Source: an uncultured Coriobacteriaceae bacterium (GTDB lineage: Bacteria > Actinomycetota > Coriobacteriia > Coriobacteriales > Atopobiaceae). Taken from it: a DNA stretch of 57,562 nucleotides. Numbering within the stretch: the stretch's first letter is position 1; every line of letters starts with the position of its first letter. Of this stretch, positions 40,319 through 48,149 are shown piece after piece. The notes beneath the pieces are model-generated. The model saw nothing but the letters and a program-made list of their open reading frames with translations, was not told the origin of the DNA and did no database searches. Location: the NCBI GenBank assembly GCA_900552935.1, contig USBN01000006.1, forward strand, positions 1-57,562, read 5' to 3'. The translations under genes and the position numbers were made by a program.

Positions 40319-41959
40319 GTGGTTCCCGCCAAGTTTGTCATAGGCAAGCGCATCCGTCAGGATGCGTCTCGCGAGGATGATATCCCCGAGTCCCTGCGCA
40401 CGAGCGATTCCGCTCGTGCGTCGTGGAAGACGCTGTCGAATCGCAAGTCGCGGCACATGTCGTATCGAGCGCGTATGACGCTCATGTTTGCGAGTATCGC
40501 GGCCATGACGGCCGTGATACTCGTCGCCGTTCTCGGCGTGAATTGGGAAGCCCAGTTCATGCACTACACGCGCTCAAACATGGATCGCTATGCCGCCGTC
40601 ATCGCCGATGGCCTTGCCGAGAACTACGATTCCGCGACCGGTCTTTCTGGCAGCGCGGTCGATCGCATTGTGCAGGCGTCGTCCATTTCAAGCGAAATCG
40701 GCGTGCAGGTCCTCGATGCTGATGGCAAAGTTGTGTATGACGATACCTGGGCGGGCAGTAGCTACGAGACGGCGGTAACACTTGACGCCGCCACTGACGC
40801 TGCTGGCTCTGTCGAGGAAGAGGCTTCTACCGTTTCCGCGCCCGCGCCGGCACGCAGCAATGCCGTTTCGCTCGCACCCACGGACGCCGAGTCCGTTGTT
40901 ATGCGCGAGGTAAAGCTCGAGGACGGTTCCGTGATCGGCACGGTCCGTCTTTGGGCCTTCGGGTCTGACGCCCTGCTCACCAAGGGTGACGCCGCCTTCC
41001 GGACCAACTCCTATAAGGCCGTCGTCACGGCGAGTGTTGTCGCCGTGATCCTCGCCTGCCTCATGGGCGTCCTTGTATCTCGCAAGCTCGCCAAGCCCGT
41101 GAAGTCGATTACGTCGACGGCTGCCCAGATTCGCTCCGGTGACCTGACCGCCCGCACGGGAATCGTCGGCGATGACGAGATCGGTCAGCTGGGCGAGACC
41201 TTCGACGACATGGCGACGACTCTCGAGCGCGATCTTAAGCTCGAACATCGCTTGACGAGCGACGTCGCCCACGAGCTGCGTACGCCTCTCATGGCGATGC
41301 TCGCCACGGTCGAGGCTATGCAGGATGGTGTTCTTCCCTCTGACGAGGAACATCTCGAAACCGTCGCCTCGGAGGTTCGTCGTCTCTCGCGTCTGGTTTC
41401 TGCGATGCTTACGCTGTCGCGTATCGAGAACGGCACTACGCCCTTCAGGCCTGAACGCACGGAGATGGTCGGCCTCGTTCGCTCCGTGGTTGAGTCTCAG
41501 GAGCAACTCTTCAATGATCGCGGTCTGCGTCTTCGCTTCGACGCGAACGCTCCTCGCGGCGAGCTCTATTGCGAGTGCGATCGAGACATGATTCGTCAGG
41601 CTCTTATCAACCTGATGTCGAACGCGCTGCGTTACACGCCCGAGAATGGGTGGGTTGTCGTGAACGTTGGGCAGGAGGGTCGAGACCTCAAGATTGCCGT
41701 TTCCGACACCGGCATCGGCATCGCCAAAGAGGACCTTGCCCGCGTCTTCAGTCGCTTCTGGCGCTCTGACGCGAGCCGTGAGCGCGCGAGCGGTGGCCTC
41801 GGCGTCGGCCTCTCCGTAACGAAGGAGATCGTCGATCGCCATCACGGTTACATCAGCGTCGAGTCTGAGCTTGGCAAGGGTACGACGTTCGTCCTCCATA
41901 TCCCACGCGAACAGGAGCGTGGGCACCAGCAGGACGCCAACAAGGGCATGACCGAGTAA
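40319..41959 (+). CDS. Sensor histidine kinase
   Basis: A 546-residue kinase paired with the preceding regulator. TM1 lies at about 53-75, an extracellular sensor at 76-232 and TM2 at 233-255. A HAMP domain (256-308) follows. The HisKA domain has H318 in SDVAHELRTPL. The HATPase has N-box MSNALRYTP, DTGIGIAKEDL and GGLGVGLSVTKEIV. It starts with GTG. The extracellular domain has an Ala/Ser/Pro-rich loop and no recognised ligand-binding fold. Confidence 0.93.
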   Translation: MVPAKFVIGKRIRQDASREDDIPESLRTSDSARASWKTLSNRKSRHMSYRARMTLMFASIAAMTAVILVAVLGVNWEAQFMHYTRSNMDRYAAVIADGLAENYDSATGLSGSAVDRIVQASSISSEIGVQVLDADGKVVYDDTWAGSSYETAVTLDAATDAAGSVEEEASTVSAPAPARSNAVSLAPTDAESVVMREVKLEDGSVIGTVRLWAFGSDALLTKGDAAFRTNSYKAVVTASVVAVILACLMGVLVSRKLAKPVKSITSTAAQIRSGDLTARTGIVGDDEIGQLGETFDDMATTLERDLKLEHRLTSDVAHELRTPLMAMLATVEAMQDGVLPSDEEHLETVASEVRRLSRLVSAMLTLSRIENGTTPFRPERTEMVGLVRSVVESQEQLFNDRGLRLRFDANAPRGELYCECDRDMIRQALINLMSNALRYTPENGWVVVNVGQEGRDLKIAVSDTGIGIAKEDLARVFSRFWRSDASRERASGGLGVGLSVTKEIVDRHHGYISVESELGKGTTFVLHIPREQERGHQQDANKGMTE

Positions 41960-42220
41960 ATCGTGCGCGCTGGGCGCCGTGGTTGGCTAGTTCCGTGCGG
42001 ATAGTCGGGCATGCGGGGCGTTGCGCTGCTCATTCTATTTCGCCATGGCTTGTTGTCGTTGCGTGGGTGCCCGGCTTGCCGGTTCGATGCTCGGCCCATG
42101 GTTCCCCGCTTCGCGGAACTGCCTATAAGGCCTGCTTTGATGTGGCCGCGCACCTGCTATTCCTCTACAATGGATTAGTTTGATAAATGCGGTAACTCTT
42201 ACGAGAGGAAGCGGTGCTTC

Positions 42221-43117
42221 ATGGCGACCATGAGTATTCGTCCGGATTCGCAGGGCAAGGTTCGCGACATTTATGATTGCGGGGACTCCCTGCTGATGGT
42301 CGCGAGCGACCGTATCAGCGCGTATGACTTCATCCTTCCGGATGAGATTCCCTTCAAGGGCGAGATCCTCACGCGTATCTCCGCTTTCTGGTTCAACAAG
42401 TTTGCGGACATCGTGCCCAACCACATCATCTCGATGGATCCGGCTGACTATCCGGAGGAGTTCGCGCAGTACTCCGATTACCTCCTTGGTCGATCCATGC
42501 TCGTGAAGAAGGCCACGACGATTCCTATCGAGAGCATCGTCCGCGGCTACCTCACCGGTTCTGGCAAGAAGACCTATGACGAGAACGGCACGGTTTGCGG
42601 CATCAAGTTGCCCGAGGGCCTCGTCGAGGCCTCTAAGCTCCCCGAACCCATCTTCACCCCCTCGACCAAGGCCGAGATTGGTGATCACGATGAGAACATC
42701 TCGTTTGAGCGTTGTGTCGAGATCGTGGGCGAGGATACCGCCAACAAGCTTCGTGACGCCACGCTTGCCATCTACAACGCCGCCTCCGCGTATGCCGCCA
42801 CCCGTGGCATCATCATTGCCGACACGAAGTTCGAGTTTGGCTTCATTGACGGCGAGTTCTCGATTATCGACGAGTGCCTCACGCCCGACTCCAGCCGTTT
42901 CTGGCCCGCAGAGGGTTATGAGGCCGGTAAGGTCCAGCCCAGCTTCGACAAGCAGTACGTCCGCGATTGGCTCCGTGCCAATTGGGATATGACCGGCGAG
43001 CCGCCGCACCTGCCTGCCGAGGTTGTCGCCGGTGCCTCCGAGCGTTACCAGGAGGCCTACGAGATTATCACCGGCGAAAAGTTCGTCCCCATGAAGGAGA
43101 GCAATGTCTCAGCGTAG
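42221..43117 (+). CDS. purC: SAICAR synthetase
   Basis: A 298-residue phosphoribosylaminoimidazole-succinocarboxamide synthase of the long (PurC type 2) form. The GKVRDIYD start, DRISAYD, VRGYLTGSG, FTPSTKAE and DTKFEFG..IIDECLTPDSSRFW motifs are present. The start ATG follows GAGAGGAAGCGG. A TACAAT (42167-42172) lies about 50 bases upstream as a possible -10 element. Its end overlaps the next gene by 14 bases. Confidence 0.96.
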   Translation: MATMSIRPDSQGKVRDIYDCGDSLLMVASDRISAYDFILPDEIPFKGEILTRISAFWFNKFADIVPNHIISMDPADYPEEFAQYSDYLLGRSMLVKKATTIPIESIVRGYLTGSGKKTYDENGTVCGIKLPEGLVEASKLPEPIFTPSTKAEIGDHDENISFERCVEIVGEDTANKLRDATLAIYNAASAYAATRGIIIADTKFEFGFIDGEFSIIDECLTPDSSRFWPAEGYEAGKVQPSFDKQYVRDWLRANWDMTGEPPHLPAEVVAGASERYQEAYEIITGEKFVPMKESNVSA

Positions 43118-43742
43118 TCCGTTCAACCAGCGCAACATGTCCAAGATCGGCACCGGTGCCGCTAATGCCGACGCCGAGGCCGAGAAGCCCGCTTCTGCAG
43201 GCATGGCCCGCAAGTCGCCTAGCTCCGCCAAGCCCGCTCGTGAGGCTGCCGGTTCCGTGCGTGTCGTGAAGCAGCACAAGAACCTCGATGGCTCCACCTC
43301 CACCGTCGGCATGACGAAGGAGGAGAAGAAGGCCCAGCGTAACGCCGAGCGCGAAGAGGAGCGCTTCGTCGAGGGTCTCGTCGACTCCGTCATGAAGCTC
43401 GATCCGCTGTACAGGAAGTATCGGCGCACGTGGTGGATCTTCATGGCCATCGGTGTCGTGTGCGTCGCCCTCTCGTTCGGCTGCGGCTACATCGACTCGC
43501 CCGCTGGTGAGAACATCTTCAAGCTCGGCACTATCGGCGGTATTGCCTCCGTCGTGTTCCTCTTCCTCGCCTATGCGTTCATCATCACGACGATTGTGTG
43601 GGAGTTCAAGATGATTCGTCCGCTCCGCAGGACTGCCGAGCACAAGATCTCCAGCATGAGCGACAAGAAGCGTCACGCCCTCATGGAGGAAATCTACGAG
43701 GCCGAGGAAAAGCGTCGCGCCGAGAAGAAGTCTGGCAAGTAG
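43104..43742 (+). CDS. Two-TM membrane protein coupled to purC
   Basis: A 212-residue protein. About 105 N-terminal polar, Ala/Lys/Glu-rich residues precede two hydrophobic segments (WWIFMAIGVVCVALSFGCGYI and IGGIASVVFLFLAYAFIITTIVW), and a charged C-terminus follows. Both ends are probably cytoplasmic. AAGGAGAG before the ATG, inside the end of purC. I do not recognise a family; the coupling to purC may only be operonic convenience. Confidence 0.7.
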   Translation: MSQRSPFNQRNMSKIGTGAANADAEAEKPASAGMARKSPSSAKPAREAAGSVRVVKQHKNLDGSTSTVGMTKEEKKAQRNAEREEERFVEGLVDSVMKLDPLYRKYRRTWWIFMAIGVVCVALSFGCGYIDSPAGENIFKLGTIGGIASVVFLFLAYAFIITTIVWEFKMIRPLRRTAEHKISSMSDKKRHALMEEIYEAEEKRRAEKKSGK

Positions 43743-43764
43743 TTTGTGTTCCTCTTCAGCTCGA

Positions 43765-43793
43765 TAGACCGAAAGGCCCGAGAGCTGTAGAAT
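43765..43793 (+). promoter_or_regulatory. tRNA-Arg promoter
   Basis: TAGACC (43765-43770) and TAGAAT (43788-43793) are separated by 17 bases, about 50 bases before the tRNA. Confidence 0.55.
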
Positions 43794-43843
43794 ATTCTCC
43801 CGTTCGCATTAGTGCGAGCACCGCCAATGGCGGGACATAGTCT

Positions 43844-43919
43844 GCCTTCGTAGCTCAGGGGATAGAGCACCGCTCTCCTAAAGCGGGTGTCGGCCGTTCG
43901 AATCGGCCCGGGGGCACCA
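43844..43919 (+). tRNA. tRNA-Arg (anticodon CCT)
   Basis: A 76-base cloverleaf with encoded CCA. The acceptor GCCTTCG pairs with CGGGGGC (two G-T pairs), the anticodon loop is CTCCTAA, and the T-arm is GCCGTTCGAATCGGC. A restriction-type gene pair lies immediately downstream. Confidence 0.95.
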
Positions 43920-43926
43920 GACATTC

Positions 43927-43960
43927 AACAGGCCAGGGGCATCGAGTCCCTGGCCTGTTT
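43927..43960 (+). terminator. Terminator after tRNA-Arg
   Basis: AACAGGCCAGGG (43927-43938) pairs with CCCTGGCCTGTT (43948-43959). A short T-rich tail follows. Confidence 0.8.
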
Positions 43961-44068
43961 CTGTGTGCCTGGGCCAAGTTGTCAAACGAGACAATAAACG
44001 AATTAAGGCCCATTCCGAGCTTAACCCTTAAAATGATTCGAGAACGGTAACGATGCTGGAGGTCTGAC

Positions 44069-44299
44069 ATGTCTGTAAACAAAAAGGAGGCCAAGGAGTT
44101 CGTCAAGCGATGGCAGAAACGCCTCTTGGCCATTTCCGCGGGCTCCAATAGCGAGCAGCAGGACACGCAGAAGTTCTGGGTAGACCTGTTAATCAACGTC
44201 TTGAGCGTTCCGTCCAACACCATAGATAGCTTCGTTGACTTCGAGCGCAAGGCCTACGGTCGTCTCTTCAACCTGTACGCCGAGAAGGTCGGTGAATGA
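44069..44299 (+). pseudogene. MmeI-type methyltransferase N-terminal fragment
   Basis: A 76-residue ORF with a strong ribosome-binding site (GGAGGT). The sequence EFVKRWQKRLL..TQKFWVDLLINVLSVP..FVDFERKA resembles the N-terminal domain of MmeI-like fused restriction-methyltransferases, which are normally over 900 residues. Only this domain is present and it ends at a stop codon overlapping the next start (ATGA). It may be the remnant of an internal deletion that fused the locus to the following gene. Alternatively it is a genuine stand-alone small partner, since the start, ribosome-binding site and coupling are intact. Confidence 0.55.
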
Positions 44300-46070
44300 C
44301 GGTGTCGAATTCCATCTATAACCCCATATCGCTAGAGGTCGGCAACCTGCTGAAGGACGTGCAGACGGGTAAGATTGGCTTGCCTGACTTGCAACGACCC
44401 TTTGTATGGGGCAATGACAAGGTCCGTGACCTTCTCGATTCTATGCTTCGTGGATACCCCATCGGTTATGTGATGTTGTGGGACTCGCCGAGCGATGACG
44501 CTGGAAAAAAGTCTGCCATAGGGTCGAATCAGAAGACCTACACCGTTCCGAAGTCCCTCGTCATCGACGGGCAACAGAGACTTACTGCCCTTCTTAGCTC
44601 GCTGTATGGCGTGCCTGTGCGCGACAAGTATTTCAAGGAACGTACGGTAAGAATCGCCTATGACCCCGTTGCTCGCATCTTCAAGAACGCTGACGCTTCG
44701 ACCGAGAAGGATGCGCGCTTCGTGCCTGACGTGTCTGGGGCTTTTGGGGCGAACCACGATAACAGACTGAGTGCCTCCGCAAGGCGTTCATCAAACGTCT
44801 GAACGAGTCGAATGTCAAAAAAGGCGAGCCTGAGCTTGATGACTATGGAGAGGATGCCGTTGAGAGCGGGCTTAACGCGTTGCTTGGCCTTGAGCGTTAC
44901 GTGCTGCCGACACTGGAGATCTCTGAGTCTGCCGACGAGGAGACCGTCTCGGATATATTCGTGCGCGTTAATTCGCAGGGGCAGGCTCTCAAGCAGGATG
45001 ACTTTATTATGACCTTGTTGTCGGTCTACGAGCCTGCCATGAGGGGACGCATCGAAGAGTTCTGCGCCATGAGCCATGCACCCGCGAAGGGCACCTCGTA
45101 TAACCCGCTCATGACTGTCTCGCCAACGCATATCATACGCGCGACGGTTGGCGTGGGCTTTAAGAGAGGGCGCCTGCGCTACGCCTACCAGATTCTTAGA
45201 GGCAGAGACCTCAAGACAAAGGAGACTACGCCGGAGACGCGAGCCGAGAATTTCGTCACGTTTGGGCGAGCCCTTGACCTCGTGCTTGACTTGAACAACT
45301 GGCATGCGTTTATCAACGCGCTCGCGGAGTCGGGTTACGTCTGCTCGGAACAGGTTGGATCGGGTAACGCGCTTATGTTTTGCTACGCGTTCTACCTTAT
45401 CGGACGTTACGAGTTCAATATGGAGCCGCTTGCCGTGCGCAGGCTCGTACGCCGTTGGTACTTCGCCGCTGCCATTACGGGGCTTTATGTTGGATCCTTC
45501 GAGTCCGAGTTCGAGCAGCAACTCAACGATGTTTCGCGACTCGGAAGCGCTGAGGAGTACCAGGCGTATTTCGACCGCAGGCTTGCTGCCATCATGACGG
45601 ACGACTATTTCTCCATCACGCTACCCAGTGCTCTCGATGCCAACGAGGCGACGGGCCCGACCTGGTGGGGTTTCGTCGCGGCGCAGGTCGTGCTTGGTGC
45701 CAAGGCGTTGTTCAGTACGGCACCGTTGTCCCAGCTCCTTCTTACGGGCTCATCGGGCTCAAAGAAGGCGTTGGACAAGCACCACCTGTTCCCGGACAAC
45801 TACCTGAAGTCCATGGGCTACCTCTCGCAGCGGAGCAACCGAGGCAACTTTACCCTCGTGGACTACCAGAACAATATCTATATCTCGGACGATGCCCCGA
45901 GCGAGTATGTCTCGAAGTACCGTGACGCGCTTGGGGAAGACGAGTATCGCCGCAACTGCAAGGAGCATGCATTGCCCCTCGGGTTCGAGGACCTTGATTA
46001 TGAGGAATTCCTTGGTGAGCGAAGGCGGCTTATGGGCGTGCTGGTGAAAAGGGCGTACGAGCGACTGTAA
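44296..46070 (+). pseudogene. DUF262/HNH (GmrSD-like) protein, frameshifted
   Basis: Two consecutive frames make one gene of about 590 codons. Frame one (44296-44802) has the DUF262 start (IGLPDLQRPFVWGNDKVRDLLDSML, GYPIGYVMLW, VIDGQQRLTALLSSLY). The second frame is open from 44763 and continues the domain (KAFIKRLNES, IFVRVNSQGQAL). It ends in an HNH-like DUF1524-type region (DKHHLFPDNYL, GNFTLVDYQNNIYISDDAPSEY). The switch (a net loss of one base or gain of two) lies between 44763 and about 44778. The family acts as NTP-dependent restriction of modified DNA. As sequenced it should not make the full protein unless the shift is an error or is bypassed. Confidence 0.75.
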
Positions 46071-46142
46071 GCTTGTGGCGCGGCGCGGGAATCTTCTGCG
46101 CTTCTCAGACAACTTTCATTTGGTCATTATTGTATCAAAGGG

Positions 46143-46187
46143 GCCATAAAGAAAGGCACCCGGCGTTCGCTTGGAACGCCGGGTGCC
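46143..46187 (-). terminator. Terminator of the wall-growth signalling operon
   Basis: GGCACCCGGCGTT (46155-46167) pairs perfectly with AACGCCGGGTGCC (46175-46187), loop 7 bases. On the minus strand TTTCTTT follows. It lies 25 bases after the PASTA-kinase stop codon. Confidence 0.92.
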
Positions 46188-46212
46188 GTGCTATCGGGCT
46201 ATGTGGTCGAGC

Positions 46213-48054
46213 TTAGCTGTTGCTCTGGGTCGAATCGGACGAGCTGTCGGTACTGGGGGCCTGAGATCCGCCACCGGAGGTGCCAGTGTTGCCGCCAGCG
46301 TTGCCACCGTTGCTACCGCTCGAGGGTCTCGAACCCTTCGAGATGATGAGGGTGATCTGGGTATCCTTGCCCTGCTTGCCGGTGGGGCTCTGCGAGATGA
46401 CGCAGCCGGCCTCGACTTCGTCGCTGTACTGGCTGTTGCTCGTGTCGATGTTGGTGAAGCCAGCGGAGTTCAGGTCAGAGATGGCGCTTGACTTGCTCCA
46501 ACCAGCATGGTTGCCGGCGTCCGCGCTGCCTACGCCCGTGGAGATGTGGTAGGTGATGGTGTCACCCTCCTTGGCGTCACTCCCGGCCTGCTGGTCCTGG
46601 CTGGCGACCTTTCCGCTCTCGACGTCGGTCGACTCGACGGAGTCACCTACGGCGCCCTTGAGGTTGACGGCGGCAAGAGCCTCCTCAGCCTGTGCGGGCG
46701 TCAGGTTCTTAAGGTTAGGAACCTTGACGGTCGCCGCGGGCTCCTTGCCCTTGGAGAAGACGAGCTTTACCTTCGTGCCCTTCTCGCATTGGGTGTTGCG
46801 AGCCGGGTCCTGGCTCACGAGCTTGCCTTCCTCGATGTTGTCGTCGTACTGCTTGGACGTGCTCACGACAAACCAACCATCACCGTACTCGGCGAGCTTC
46901 GCCGTGGCCTCATCCGCTGTCATGCCTTCGAGGTTGGGCATTGCCTTTGTGGAGGAATTGCCGCCGAAGACGCTCATCGCAACACCGGCGATGATGGCAA
47001 TCGCGGCAATGACTCCGATTACGATTGCGGCGACCTTGCCCTTGCTCTTGGGTTTCTCCTCCGGCACCTGCATGCCGGAGCGGTTGCCCTGGGCAGTGGG
47101 GATGCGACCAGTCGCTGCGGGGGACATGCCAACGGCAGCGCGAGGCATGGTCTGCGTACGGCCTCCAGCTTGCTGGCGATTCATAGCCTGAGTCGGGCCG
47201 GCGGAGATGAGAGATGTGGCCTCGCCAAGGTTGACGATGCGACCGGCAAGGTAGTCATTCAGGACGCGACGCAGCTCATCGGCGGTCTGGAAGCGCTCCG
47301 CGGGGTTCTTGCGCATGCACTTAAGGATGATGCCCTCGAGGGTCGCGTCGACGTTGGGGTTGACCTGGCTGGGCGGAACGGGTTGTTCGTTGACCTGCTT
47401 GAGAGCAACGGAGATGGCGTCGTCACCGTCGAAGGGAACTCGTCCCGTCGCGGCTTCATACATGACGATGCCGAGGGAGTAGAGGTCGGAGGTGGGGCCA
47501 AGCTCCTTGCCCTGCGTCTGCTCGGGCGAGACGTAGTGGGCGGTGCCAAGCACGGAGTTGTCGGCCGTGAGGTGGCTGTTCTTGGCGCGAGCGATGCCGA
47601 AGTCCATCACCTTGATGTTGCCGTTGGGCTGCACCATGATGTTCTGCGGCTTGATGTCACGGTGGATGATGTCGTGCCTGTGGGCCTCGGAGAGGGCCTG
47701 GCAGATCTGCGAGCCAATCTGAGCGACCTTGCGGCAGTCGAGGGCTCCATGGTTGCGGATGCCGGTCTTGAGGTCCGTGCCACGCAGGTACTCCATGACG
47801 ATGTAGTACGTGTCGCCGTCCTTGCCCCAGTCATAGACGCCCACGATGTAGGGGCTCTGGAGTGCCGCGGCAGCCTGAGCCTCCTGCTTGAAGCGCGCGG
47901 CGAAGGACGGATCGGTTGCGTACTGCGGCAGCATCATCTTGATGGCGACGGTGCGACCGAGCACCTGATCAAGACCGCGATAGACGGTCGCCATGCCTCC
48001 GATGCCAATCCTGTCCTGGACGGCATAGCGTCCGCCGAGTAGCTTGTCTGCCAT
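46213..48054 (-). CDS. pknB: PASTA-domain Ser/Thr protein kinase
   Basis: About 613 residues. The kinase domain has the glycine loop GIGGMATVYRG, VAIK, HRDIKPQNIM and DFGIARA. A Gln/Pro-rich linker leads to one TM segment (VAAIVIGVIAAIAIIAGVAMSVF). Three extracellular PASTA domains follow, each with a VPNL/MPNLEGMT-type start, and a Ser/Gly-rich tail ends the protein. PASTA domains sense peptidoglycan or lipid II, and the kinase regulates wall growth and division. The ATG at 48054 has GGGAG five bases upstream; an ATG 12 bases earlier is an alternative. It is the last gene of the operon, 95 bases after the SEDS-PBP gene. Confidence 0.95.
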   Translation of the reverse strand: MADKLLGGRYAVQDRIGIGGMATVYRGLDQVLGRTVAIKMMLPQYATDPSFAARFKQEAQAAAALQSPYIVGVYDWGKDGDTYYIVMEYLRGTDLKTGIRNHGALDCRKVAQIGSQICQALSEAHRHDIIHRDIKPQNIMVQPNGNIKVMDFGIARAKNSHLTADNSVLGTAHYVSPEQTQGKELGPTSDLYSLGIVMYEAATGRVPFDGDDAISVALKQVNEQPVPPSQVNPNVDATLEGIILKCMRKNPAERFQTADELRRVLNDYLAGRIVNLGEATSLISAGPTQAMNRQQAGGRTQTMPRAAVGMSPAATGRIPTAQGNRSGMQVPEEKPKSKGKVAAIVIGVIAAIAIIAGVAMSVFGGNSSTKAMPNLEGMTADEATAKLAEYGDGWFVVSTSKQYDDNIEEGKLVSQDPARNTQCEKGTKVKLVFSKGKEPAATVKVPNLKNLTPAQAEEALAAVNLKGAVGDSVESTDVESGKVASQDQQAGSDAKEGDTITYHISTGVGSADAGNHAGWSKSSAISDLNSAGFTNIDTSNSQYSDEVEAGCVISQSPTGKQGKDTQITLIISKGSRPSSGSNGGNAGGNTGTSGGGSQAPSTDSSSDSTQSNS

Positions 48055-48149
48055 GTGTGCTCCCATCAAACCTCTGCGCCCATTGGCGCTCGTATCCATC
48101 ATGCCATCAATGACGCCCGGAGGGCGTCCTCGTTAGTGTTGGTCATCCA

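Noticed and set aside
43920..46200. att repeats bounding the island downstream of tRNA-Arg
   Set aside because: I looked for a second copy of the tRNA 3' end near the island end and found none, and there is no integrase.
46507..48042. 511-codon frame antisense to the PASTA kinase
   Set aside because: Shadow of pknB with no start signal or recognisable motif.
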